From DASPWV01 sp046726375 (lineage in GTDB: Bacteria; Acidobacteriota; Vicinamibacteria; Vicinamibacterales; UBA2999), in NCBI GenBank assembly GCA_046726375.1, contig JBKPAJ010000124.1, forward strand, positions 1-64,000: DNA of 64,000 bases. Reading direction: 5' to 3'. The translations under genes were made by a program, and so were the position numbers. Positions within the stretch are counted from its first letter, which is position 1. Each line of letters starts with the position of its first letter. Positions 1 through 6,845 of the stretch are shown here, in pieces. The notes below the pieces were generated by a model, which saw only the letters and a list, made by a program, of their open reading frames with translations, was not told the origin of the DNA and searched no databases.

Positions 1-50
1 GAGAGCGTGCGAAATGAGGCAAGTTTTGCAAGCGCCTTAGGGGATGTCTA

Positions 51-140
51 GCCCCCGCGGAGCGGGGGCAAACCAACATATGGCAGTGAAGCGGAGACAA
101 CTTCGCAGTCCTTGGCGGTTTGAGGCGGAGCTTCACTGCC
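51..140. repeat. Two inverted repeats (hairpins) in the leading intergenic region
   Basis: A perfect 8-bp stem (51-58 with 62-69, loop gga) is followed by an 11-bp inverted repeat: ggcagtgaagc at 82-92 and gcttcactgcc at 130-140, with 37 nt between. No U-run follows the first hairpin, so a classical terminator is not supported. No gene is visible in 1-282. The function of these structures is unknown. Confidence 0.6.
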
Positions 141-163
141 AGCCGTGGTGAAAGCGGTTGTCA

Positions 164-242
164 GCGATCGGCGATCAGCATTCTTGGCCGCGAGCCGATG
201 GCTGAAAGCCGAAAGCTGATAGCTGAAAGCCGAGAACCGAGG
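164..242. repeat. Heptamer tandem array (GCTGAAA type)
   Basis: Consecutive 7-bp units can be read in phase, for example gcgatcg, gcgatca, gcattct and then, from about 187, gccgatg, gctgaaa, gccgaaa, gctgata, gctgaaa, gccgaga. The unit sequence drifts while the 7-bp phase is mostly kept. It sits just before the gene starting at 283 and is one of several heptad arrays in this window. Confidence 0.65.
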
Positions 243-282
243 GCTATCTACCCCACTTCAAGCGAATGCGGGATTCAGTGAC

Positions 283-1236
283 ATGAAGCGCGCATTTCTG
301 CTCATTCTCGCCCTGGTACTGGTTACCGGCGCGGTGATCTCGTGGCTGCGCGAAAAGCAGCAGGCCGATGCCGGGTACGCCCCACGTGTTTCCAACCGGA
401 CGTGGGCGACCGGCGGACCCACAGTCATCATTGACGATGCGCATTGGAACGAGTACACGGCCGTACGCGGCTTCGCGCCGTTTGCCAAGCTGCTCACGGC
501 CGACGGCTACACGCTGATCGACCACGGCAACGCCGCGTCAGCAAATGCGCTGAGCTCCGCCAAGGTGATCGTTATTGCCAACGCGCTTGGTTTTCGCGGC
601 GTTGTTCGCCAGGTCAGTCAGGTAGTGGGATTGAACTTCGAGGGTCTGGCGGCCGATGCCTTCAGCGATACCGACGCCGATCGGTTGGAGCGCTGGGTGC
701 GTGCGGGCGGCTCGCTTTTGCTCGTCGCGGACCACACGCCTGCTGGACGTGCGATGCAATCCCTGGCGGATCGGTTCAGCATCACCATGCACGACGGGTT
801 GGTCTTCGATCCTGAACACGCAGAGCCGGGCGAACCGTCATCGGTCGTGTTCACACGCGACGGCCGAACGCTCGGGCCGCATCCGATCATGGATCTTGAT
901 CGGAACAATTCCGTTGATCGCGTCGTCACGTTCAGCGGCCAGGCGCTGGACGGTCCGGCGTTCGCGTCGCGGTTGCTGATGTTTTCAGGCACCGCCTATC
1001 AGGTTCCACATCTGAATGCCGGACGAGAGGATCGCTCCTCCGTCGCGGGACTGTCGCAAGCGCTTGCGTTCGAACACGGGCGCGGCCGGGTCGTCGTCGT
1101 CGGAGACGCGGCGGTCTTGACGTCGCGGATCAACAGCGGCGGCGGTTCGACGCTGCGCATTGGATTGCTGTGGCCAAATAGCGACAACGAGCGATTCGCG
1201 CGAAATATCATGCGATGGCTCTCGCGCGCGGGCTGA
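283..1236 (+). CDS. DUF4350-like membrane-anchored protein
   Basis: 317 residues. Residues 1-22 form one hydrophobic N-terminal segment (MKRAFLLILALVLVTGAVIS) that looks like a signal anchor. The rest is a soluble domain with VIIDDAHWNEYTAVRGFAPF and later VRAGGSLLLVADHTP and GRGRVVVVGDAAVLTS, the layout of DUF4350/GATase-like proteins that sense or hold ligands outside the membrane. No enzymatic residues can be assigned. The ATG at 283 is chosen because the hydrophobic segment starts right there. No strong ribosome binding site is visible. It stands alone ahead of thyX. Confidence 0.6.
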   Translation: MKRAFLLILALVLVTGAVISWLREKQQADAGYAPRVSNRTWATGGPTVIIDDAHWNEYTAVRGFAPFAKLLTADGYTLIDHGNAASANALSSAKVIVIANALGFRGVVRQVSQVVGLNFEGLAADAFSDTDADRLERWVRAGGSLLLVADHTPAGRAMQSLADRFSITMHDGLVFDPEHAEPGEPSSVVFTRDGRTLGPHPIMDLDRNNSVDRVVTFSGQALDGPAFASRLLMFSGTAYQVPHLNAGREDRSSVAGLSQALAFEHGRGRVVVVGDAAVLTSRINSGGGSTLRIGLLWPNSDNERFARNIMRWLSRAG

Positions 1237-1330
1237 TGACCTAACCGGTAGGGTTAGCCGAGGGCGTGCCCAAGCGACCTGCGAACCTTTGCAACTGTTA
1301 CCTGCGAACTTGCACACCTACGAACTTACG

Positions 1331-1385
1331 GCTCGCTGTGCTCGCTCAGGGCAGGCCCTTCGATTCGCTCCGCTCGCTCAGGGCA
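1331..1385. repeat. Two near-identical 23-bp direct repeats
   Basis: gctcgctgtgctcgctcagg (start of the copy at 1331-1353) and attcgctccgctcgctcagg (start of the copy at 1363-1385) share a gctcgctcagggca tail and are offset by 32 bp. Upstream, acctgcgaac is duplicated at 1277 and 1300. This is intergenic low-complexity DNA of the sort seen in several gaps here. Confidence 0.6.
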
Positions 1386-1404
1386 CGCACGCGGCAGGTT
1401 TCGC

Positions 1405-1410
1405 TATACT
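1405..1410 (+). promoter_or_regulatory. Possible -10 box (TATACT) of thyX
   Basis: TATACT lies 10 nt before the thyX ATG at 1421, which would put the transcription start at or next to the start codon. That implies a leaderless or nearly leaderless mRNA and fits the absence of a Shine-Dalgarno sequence. No good -35 box is visible, so this is tentative. Confidence 0.4.
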
Positions 1411-1420
1411 GACGCTTTAA

Positions 1421-2968
1421 ATGCCGACGCTCGCTCTAGCCACCGGAGAGCCGAAGATTACGCTGCGCAATGCTCCGGGGGGTCCGTATGACGGAGCGAT
1501 TGCGGCTGCGCGCACGTGCTACTCGCCTCGCGTTATCGCACCCAATGAAATTACCGAGAAGCAGCGCAACTCGATTGGTCCGCTGACGTTCGAAGGCGGC
1601 CATCACACTGTCTTCCAGCACGCCCACTTCGAGTTTGGCATGGAGAACATCTCCAGGCAGTTCGTCTGGAGCGTGCTGCACGGCTATCCGTTCTACAACT
1701 CGGAGCAATCGAGCCAGCGCTACGTCAAGCTGCGGGAGCCGCGCGCGTTTGTGCCGCCGATTCACGGCGAAGCGCTGAACATTTACGAACAGGAAGTGCT
1801 GCGGGCGTGGGACGCATACGAGCGGCTGTCGGCGATTCTCAAAGACGACGCGTGGGCGATTCTCAAGGAGCTGCGCTACGTACGCGCCACCAACACGCCG
1901 GAGCGTCTCAAAGCGGTTGAGCGTGAGGCGGAGAAGAAGGCCATCGAAACGGCACGCTATGTGGTGCCGATCGGCGCGTTCACCTCAATGGTGCACACGG
2001 TCTCCGGTCTCGTTCTGCACCGCCTCCATCGCATGCTCAGCGCCGGCGACACGCCATACGAAGCGCGTCTCGTCATCGACCGTATGGTCGACCTGGTCAA
2101 CCAGGTCGATCCGCTGTTTTTCGAGAAGGTTGGCCTCGAGACACTGCAGGCCGATGCGCTGCCGGAGGCGACTTTTCCGCACCCACACGCCAAGGGCGAG
2201 GCGTTTGTTCGCGACTTCGATCGTCGGCTGGAAGGGCGTGTCTCGAAGCTGCGCGACTGGTCGCCCAATGCGGAAGCGATTGTCGCTGACGCCGTGCGTT
2301 CGACCTTTGGCCTCACGGCCGACGAGCTATCAGATGACGACGCGATCGATCGCGTGATGAATCCGGCGCGCAACAAGTACCGCCTGGACATGCTCAACGT
2401 GTCGTATCACTCGCCGATGATGCGGGCATTGCATCACGCCTCGTACGTGTTTGAAAAGCGGCTGAGTCACACTGCCGATTCGCAGGATCAGCGTCATCGC
2501 ATGGTGCCAGCGTCGCGGCCGCTGCTCACGTTCGCGGACACGACGGCGCCCGATTTCGTCATGCCGAGGTTGATCCAGCAGAATCCCGCGGCGCTTGCGG
2601 TCTACGAGCGCTCGATGAAGGATGCGTGGACGGCCAAGAACAGGCTGCTCTCGCTCGGTGTCCCGCTGGAATTCGCCTTGTATGTGTTGCCCAACGCCAA
2701 GGCGCTGCGATTGGTCGAGTCTGGGACGATGATCGCGCTGCAACACAAGTGGACGCTGCGTACCTGTTTCAACGCGCAGGAAGAGATCTACCTGGCGTCG
2801 ATGGACGAAATCGAACAGGTTGGCGCGATTCATACGCGCCTCGCGCGCCACCTTGGTCCACCCTGCGTGTTGCGCAACAAGCTGGTGTCGCCGCGATGCA
2901 CCGAAGGCACCCACTTCTGCGGTGTGCCCGTCTGGAATAATTTCCCCAAGGCTCAGCGCCGGCTCTAA
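1421..2968 (+). CDS. thyX: Two-domain FAD-dependent thymidylate synthase (ThyX family)
   Basis: Makes dTMP from dUMP with methylene-tetrahydrofolate and FAD. At 515 residues it is about twice the usual 220-250 of ThyX and carries two ThyX-like halves. The N-terminal half keeps a SxxSxRY segment (NSEQSSQRY, residues 93-101), but the place of the canonical RHR reads RQF. The C-terminal half has the RHR triplet (R358-H359-R360, followed by MVPASR) and the AQxEI element (RTCFNAQEEI). The active site therefore seems to be built from both halves. Tandem ThyX-like proteins of this length are known in some bacteria. No thyA is seen nearby. Confidence 0.85.
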   Translation: MPTLALATGEPKITLRNAPGGPYDGAIAAARTCYSPRVIAPNEITEKQRNSIGPLTFEGGHHTVFQHAHFEFGMENISRQFVWSVLHGYPFYNSEQSSQRYVKLREPRAFVPPIHGEALNIYEQEVLRAWDAYERLSAILKDDAWAILKELRYVRATNTPERLKAVEREAEKKAIETARYVVPIGAFTSMVHTVSGLVLHRLHRMLSAGDTPYEARLVIDRMVDLVNQVDPLFFEKVGLETLQADALPEATFPHPHAKGEAFVRDFDRRLEGRVSKLRDWSPNAEAIVADAVRSTFGLTADELSDDDAIDRVMNPARNKYRLDMLNVSYHSPMMRALHHASYVFEKRLSHTADSQDQRHRMVPASRPLLTFADTTAPDFVMPRLIQQNPAALAVYERSMKDAWTAKNRLLSLGVPLEFALYVLPNAKALRLVESGTMIALQHKWTLRTCFNAQEEIYLASMDEIEQVGAIHTRLARHLGPPCVLRNKLVSPRCTEGTHFCGVPVWNNFPKAQRRL

Positions 2969-3095
2969 ACCCGAAGCTCACTTCAGTGTGTAGCGCCAAC
3001 GGCGCGAGCCGTGCCACCAGCCGCCGGTTTCGGCCCATCCACTCGAATCCCCTCGATCCCACCATTCGCAACGCAAGTGAATTGAGGGCGTAAAC

Positions 3096-3782
3096 GTGGT
3101 GCTCGCCTGGACCGCGCACCTGTACACGGCGCTCGGAGCCGCCGCGGCGCTGCTTTCCACCCTCGCCGTGTTCGGCGACGATTTTCGCGCTGCGTTCTTC
3201 TGGCTGGGCGTCCAGATCTTCATCGACTCGACCGATGGCCTGCTCGCGCGCGCAGCCAACGTCAAGGAGCGGCTGCCATGGTTCGACGGCGCGTTGCTCG
3301 ACAACGTGATCGACTACATCACCTACGTTTTCATTCCCGTGCTCATCGTGATCCGGGCGCGTCTCGTTCCAGAACCATGGAGTGTTTGGATCGGCATCGC
3401 GATTCTGATCGCAAGCGGATACGGATTCAGCCGATCCGACGCGAAGGTTCATGACACGGAGCACTTTTTCACCGGATTCCCCTCATACTGGAACATCGTC
3501 GTCTTCTACTTGTATGTGCTGCATTTCTCGCCCGCGATGAACGCGGCGATTCTGATCGCGTTCGTGGTTCTTGTCTTCGTGCCGCTGCGATACGTCTATC
3601 CCTCACGCACCAAAATACTGCGTTCACTGACTGTGCTTCTGGGCGTCGCCTGGGGCGCGATCGTGATTTGGTCTGTGTGGCGCCTGCCTGCAACTGACGG
3701 ACCCTGGGCTGCACTGTCGCTGTTGTTTCCGATCTATTACGCGGCACTCTCGTTCTGGCTGGACTGGAAAGTGCGTCACTGA
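3096..3782 (+). CDS. pcs: CDP-alcohol phosphatidyltransferase, phosphatidylcholine-synthase-like
   Basis: 228 residues with about seven to eight hydrophobic segments. It has the family signature DxxDGxxARx8GxxxDxxxD as DSTDGLLARAANVKERLPWF followed by DGALLDNVID. The N-terminus (AWTAHLYTALGA) and the arrangement resemble bacterial Pcs, which condenses choline with CDP-diacylglycerol to give phosphatidylcholine in the inner membrane. Substrate choice is inferred and other CDP-alcohol transferases remain possible. Two adjacent GTG codons (3096 and 3099) could start it. The stop is 1 nt before the next gene, so the two are probably cotranscribed. Confidence 0.72.
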   Translation: MVLAWTAHLYTALGAAAALLSTLAVFGDDFRAAFFWLGVQIFIDSTDGLLARAANVKERLPWFDGALLDNVIDYITYVFIPVLIVIRARLVPEPWSVWIGIAILIASGYGFSRSDAKVHDTEHFFTGFPSYWNIVVFYLYVLHFSPAMNAAILIAFVVLVFVPLRYVYPSRTKILRSLTVLLGVAWGAIVIWSVWRLPATDGPWAALSLLFPIYYAALSFWLDWKVRH

Positions 3783-3783
3783 C

Positions 3784-4932
3784 GTGTCGCCGCTCGTCAT
3801 CATCTTTCTCACGGTCTTCATCGACCTGCTCGGCTTCGGCATCATTATTCCGCTGCTGCCGTTCTATGCTGAATCGTACGGCGCCAACGCGTTCACGGTG
3901 GGCATGCTGGGAACGGTCTACTCGTTGATGCAGTTTGCGTTCGCTCCGATCTGGGGGCGCTGGTCGGATCGCATCGGGCGGCGTCCGATCATTCTCATCG
4001 GGCTGCTCGGGTCGTGCGTCTCGTATCTCGCGCTCGCGCTCGCCGGCTCGCTCGTGTTGATCTTCGCCGCCAGAATCGTGGGCGGCATCGCCGGTGCGAA
4101 CATTCCGACGGCGCAGGCTTACATCGCGGACATCACCACGGTCGAAAACCGGGCGAGAGGCATGGGCATGGTGGGCGCCGCGTTTGGCCTCGGCTTCATC
4201 TTCGGGCCGGCGCTTGGCGGCGTGCTCACGCACCTGGGCCCATCGGCGCCGATGTGGGTCGCCTCGGCGCTCTGCTTCGGCAACTTTCTCGCTGCTTGGC
4301 TGCTGCTGCCTGAATCGCGATCCGTCAGTCGCCCGCGTCCGACGTTCGGCCGCCTCGATCTGTTTCGCCGCTCGTTTGCGACCCCCAAGCTGCTCCTTCT
4401 GCTGCTCCTCTATTTCGTCGTCAGCTTGGCGTTTTCGGGTTTCGAGGCGACGTTTGCCCTGTTTACGGAGCGCCGTTTCGGGCTGACGGGCGCAAACATC
4501 GGTTACGTGTTTGCGTTCATCGGGTTGGTGCTGTCGTTCGTGCAGGGCGTGCTCGTCGGCCGAGTCGTACGCGTAACCGGGGAGCATCGCCTCATTCCCG
4601 CAGCGCTGGGTGTCGTTGCCATGGGACTCGCGCTCGTGCCGCTTGCCCAGTCAATTCCGGTACTCCTCACCGCGTGCGGGTTGCTGGCGTGCGGCATGGG
4701 ATTCAACAGTCCGTCGCTCTCAGCGATGATCTCGCGCCTGTCCGATCCCAACGATCAAGGCGGCGTGCTTGGCCTTGCGCAATCGTTGGCCAGCCTGGGG
4801 CGCATTGTCGGTCCCGCTTGGGGCGGCTTGCTCTTCGATCGGTTTGGGCCGACGACGCCGTATCTCAGCGCGGCGGCGATTATGTCGTTGGCGTGCGTGA
4901 TGGCACTGGCGAGCTTGTCGCGATCGTCGTGA
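3784..4932 (+). CDS. MFS drug-type exporter (TetA-like)
   Basis: 382 residues with 12 predicted membrane helices. Helix 1 (FIDLLGFGIIIPLLPFYAES) and the loop 2-3 motif A (GRWSDRIGRRP) match the TetA/drug:H+ antiporter-1 branch of the major facilitator superfamily. Motif C-like glycines (GAAFGLGFIFGPALGG) in helix 5 indicate an antiporter. The substrate cannot be told. The GTG start at 3784 nearly abuts the preceding stop, and the selenoprotein gene begins 17 nt downstream. Confidence 0.8.
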   Translation: MSPLVIIFLTVFIDLLGFGIIIPLLPFYAESYGANAFTVGMLGTVYSLMQFAFAPIWGRWSDRIGRRPIILIGLLGSCVSYLALALAGSLVLIFAARIVGGIAGANIPTAQAYIADITTVENRARGMGMVGAAFGLGFIFGPALGGVLTHLGPSAPMWVASALCFGNFLAAWLLLPESRSVSRPRPTFGRLDLFRRSFATPKLLLLLLLYFVVSLAFSGFEATFALFTERRFGLTGANIGYVFAFIGLVLSFVQGVLVGRVVRVTGEHRLIPAALGVVAMGLALVPLAQSIPVLLTACGLLACGMGFNSPSLSAMISRLSDPNDQGGVLGLAQSLASLGRIVGPAWGGLLFDRFGPTTPYLSAAAIMSLACVMALASLSRSS

Positions 4933-4949
4933 CCTGCTAATTTGCAGAC

Positions 4950-5156
4950 ATGGCCGACGCGGTCCTGATTTTCGGCAAGGACACCTGACCCTACACTCAA
5001 GCCGCCCGTGAGGAGTACCAGCAACGGCATCAGTATTTCAACGTGAAAAAAGACTCGGCGGCGCTCGCGCGCATGCTCGAGTATTCGGGTGGCCGCCGGC
5101 AAGTGCCGGTGATTGTCGAAAACGGCAAAGTCACCATTGGATTTGGCGGCACCTGA
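4950..5156 (+). CDS. Glutaredoxin-like selenoprotein (UXX-star type) with in-frame UGA
   Basis: 68 codons from ATG 4950 to TGA 5154-5156, with an in-frame TGA at 4986-4988 (codon 13). Read as selenocysteine, the protein starts MADAVLIFGKDT-U-PYT and continues smoothly to a conserved-looking end: SGGRRQVPVIVENGK, then VTIGFGGT. This matches the known UXX-star family of small glutaredoxin-fold proteins, where a U/C-PYT motif sits after a GKDT strand and the C-terminus reads VPVIVE..TIGFGGT. There is no shift of frame, and the sequence downstream of the UGA is fully protein-like. A small hairpin follows the UGA. The function is probably thiol/selenol redox chemistry and the partner is unknown. 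A broken Cys version is the alternative. Confidence 0.82.
4992..5017 (+). promoter_or_regulatory. Candidate bacterial SECIS hairpin
   Basis: Starting 3 nt after the UGA at 4986-4988, tac (4992-4994) can pair with gta (5015-5017) and ctca (4996-4999) with tgag (5009-5012). This leaves a 9-nt loop with Gs at 5001, 5004 and 5008. Bacterial SECIS elements are coding hairpins just downstream of the UGA with a G in the apical loop that SelB reads. The stem is short and bulged, so this is a candidate only. Confidence 0.45.
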
Positions 5157-5167
5157 GGGGTGTAGCG

Positions 5168-5186
5168 GGCCTCATGGGATGAGGCC
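5168..5186 (+). repeat. Hairpin downstream of the selenoprotein gene
   Basis: ggcctca (5168-5174) and tgaggcc (5180-5186) make a 7-bp stem with a 5-nt loop, 12 nt after the selenoprotein stop. A weak T-rich stretch (gtcttttcatttg) follows about 12 nt later. It may help end transcription but is not a classic intrinsic terminator. Confidence 0.45.
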
Positions 5187-5249
5187 ACGCGCGGTCCGTC
5201 TTTTCATTTGTGTTCTTTGTGAAACAATTCACATAATCGTCCCTCACGC

Positions 5250-5393
5250 GCGCGCTCGTGTGTCTCGCGCTCGCCGGCACACTTCAACCCGCGCCCGAAA
5301 CACCGGAGTGGGTCGCGCGCCAAATCGATCAACGCGAGACCGGCCGCGACGGCCGCCTCGAGATGTCGATGCGGCTGTTCGATTGCCCAATAC
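5250..5393 (+). pseudogene. Remnant resembling the N-terminus of a LolA-like lipoprotein-sorting protein
   Basis: One frame reads a short hydrophobic leader (LTRALVCLALAGTLQPAP) and then PEWVARQIDQRETGRDGRLE with MSMRLFD, like the start of secreted COG2834/LolA-like proteins. It then hits a stop near 5397. There is no clean start codon, and the rest of such a protein (about 200 more residues) is missing. Together with the next feature this looks like a decayed gene pair. The assignment is tentative. Confidence 0.35.
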
Positions 5394-6005
5394 CAGCCTG
5401 ACCTCGGCGATCGCATCCACTTCACCAGCGGTGGCTTTGCCGAAGGTGTAGCGGCCGATCGTGCCTACGACACCGCTGTATACGCGGGGATTGTTCGTCC
5501 CCAGGAAGTCAGCATCGATCTCCGCTGGCGGCATGCCGACCTGAGAGCCGGGCTTCAGCCGCGTGGTGTGGGGCAGGCTCGGCAGGCTCGACGAGTTTCT
5601 CCCCACCGACATTGTCGATCCTCAGGACCTGACACGTTTCTTCTTTGAGGGGCGTGCGGAAGGGCGGATGCCTGTCGCGATGGTGCGCGGCCGCTGGATT
5701 CCATCGGATGCGTTTATCGTGTCAGCGGCACCGTCATGTTCAACCAGCAGCCCGATCGCCGCGAGGTGACGCTCGTGAGCTCGGTGGATCGCTCGTTCGC
5801 GCGCGAGACGCGCACGATACGTGCCTTTGCTGTGTACAATCCGCGCCGGGGCAGCGCATTCGCGCGTCTGATCGGCGCGATAAGCCTTCGCGACAACGTG
5901 TCGCTCGAAGGCGCTGGGGGAACTTTCAGCGGCAGCGGGTCCGATATCGTGTCTCGTTTCGCCGACCGCGACTTTCTCTACGTCCGACTCGAGGTCTTCT
6001 TTTGA
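5394..6005 (+). pseudogene. Frameshifted and internally deleted outer-membrane barrel protein (DUF1302-like)
   Basis: Three frame segments join into one recognisable protein. About 5394-5555 reads DRIHFTSGGFAEGVAADRAY and later VSIDLRWRHADLRAGLQ. About 5556-5715 reads VVWGRLGRLDEFLPTDIVDP and DLTRFFFEGRAEGRMPVAMV, then RGRWIPSD. About 5716-6005 reads VMFNQQPDRREVTLVSSVDR and ends RFADRDFLYVRLEVFF. The last part ends in an aromatic residue as outer-membrane barrels do. Two frame changes are needed, and the barrel middle (several hundred residues) is absent, so this is a decayed gene and not a sequencing slip alone. Confidence 0.5.
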
Positions 6006-6796
6006 TCATCCCGCTTCATGCCGGCAATCCGGGGACGATGACGGGCAGTGGCAACTGGACGTACCTGCTGACCGGCGCGACGGCTGTGCTGATCGACGCC
6101 GGTGTCGGCAAACCGGAGCATCTCGATGCGATCGCCACGCACGTGCCGGATGGTCCTGCTCACGTCGTGGTCACGCACGCCCACGACGATCACGCGTCCG
6201 GAGCTGCCGCGCTCGCGGCGCGCTGGCCGAAAACCCGGTTCTGGAAGATGCGCTGGCCGGAGCGCGATTCGAAGTATCCGGTCGACTGGCAATACGTGTC
6301 AGATACCGACGTGCTGCCGGCCGGCGACGGGTCGATCCAGGTGATCCACACACCCGGCCACGCTCCGGACCATATTTCTCTCTGGCACGATCCGACGCGG
6401 TCGTTATTCTGCGGCGACCTCGTGGTGCGTGGAAGCACCGTGGTGATTCCCGCGACGTTCGGCGGCAGCCTGTCCGCGTACCTCGAGTCGCTCAACCGCG
6501 TGAGCGCGCTCGCGCCGCTGCGGTTGCTGCCCGCGCACGGTCCAGCCATCGACGATCCGCAGACCCTCATCCGCGAGTACATCACGCATCGTCAGACGCG
6601 TGAACGACAGGTAGTGGCCGCGCTCGAGGCGGGCCTCAGCGACCTCGACGCGATTACCAGCCGGATCTACACCGGCCTGGATCCGGCGCTCACGCCGATG
6701 GCGCGCGAGAGCGTGCTCGCGCACTTGCTGAAACTGGATCAGGAGGGCGTGGTGCAGCGCGTCGGGAACAGCTGGCAAATGCGGACGATATACTGA
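6002..6796 (+). CDS. MBL-fold metallohydrolase (LACTB2-like)
   Basis: 264 residues from the TTG at 6002; ATG 6038 is an in-frame alternative. It has a metallo-beta-lactamase core with the HxHxDH zinc motif in VVVTHAHDDHASGAAAL, then VIHTPGHAPDHISLW and LFCGDLVV for the other metal ligands. The C-terminal 80 residues (ITSRIYTGLDPALTPMARES, then VLAHLLKLDQEGVVQRVGNS) form the winged-helix tail typical of LACTB2, an endoribonuclease-like subgroup. The substrate is not determined. The same frame stays open upstream to 5645, but that stretch overlaps the barrel remnant and does not look like an MBL protein. Confidence 0.8.
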   Translation: MIIPLHAGNPGTMTGSGNWTYLLTGATAVLIDAGVGKPEHLDAIATHVPDGPAHVVVTHAHDDHASGAAALAARWPKTRFWKMRWPERDSKYPVDWQYVSDTDVLPAGDGSIQVIHTPGHAPDHISLWHDPTRSLFCGDLVVRGSTVVIPATFGGSLSAYLESLNRVSALAPLRLLPAHGPAIDDPQTLIREYITHRQTRERQVVAALEAGLSDLDAITSRIYTGLDPALTPMARESVLAHLLKLDQEGVVQRVGNSWQMRTIY

Positions 6797-6817
6797 CGCA
6801 CGGCATCACGCACGTCA

Positions 6818-6833
6818 CGCCCTGCACAGGGCG
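6818..6833. repeat. Small GC-rich inverted repeat between the MBL and M20 genes
   Basis: cgccctg (6818-6824) and cagggcg (6827-6833) form a tight 7-bp stem, 12 nt before the next ATG. No T-run follows on either strand. It could dampen translation of the downstream gene, but nothing shows this directly. Confidence 0.4.
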
Positions 6834-6845
6834 GCTGAGCTTGTT

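Noticed and set aside
164..242. CRISPR array (also considered for the other tandem arrays)
   Set aside because: Units are 7-13 bp without spacers of constant length, and no cas genes are present anywhere in the window.
3469..4587. A 372-codon open frame on the minus strand across the MFS gene
   Set aside because: Its product is an Arg/Glu-rich, low-information sequence typical of antisense frames in GC-rich DNA; the plus strand encodes a clear MFS protein.
4950..4988. Reading the TGA at 4986 as an ordinary stop of a 12-codon peptide
   Set aside because: The frame continues for 55 clean codons with family-like sequence, and the UGA is at the known Sec/Cys position. A point mutation of a Cys codon is still possible but less likely.
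5244..5612. A minus-strand frame of 122 codons over the pseudogene region
   Set aside because: Part of it looks protein-like, but the plus-strand fragments join into a known type of barrel protein (FAEG, VVWGR, EGRAE, terminal F), which is the better explanation.
5645..6001. Long N-terminal extension of the MBL hydrolase
   Set aside because: The extension is Arg/Cys-rich, overlaps the barrel remnant in another frame and has no MBL similarity; the MBL fold starts just after 6002.
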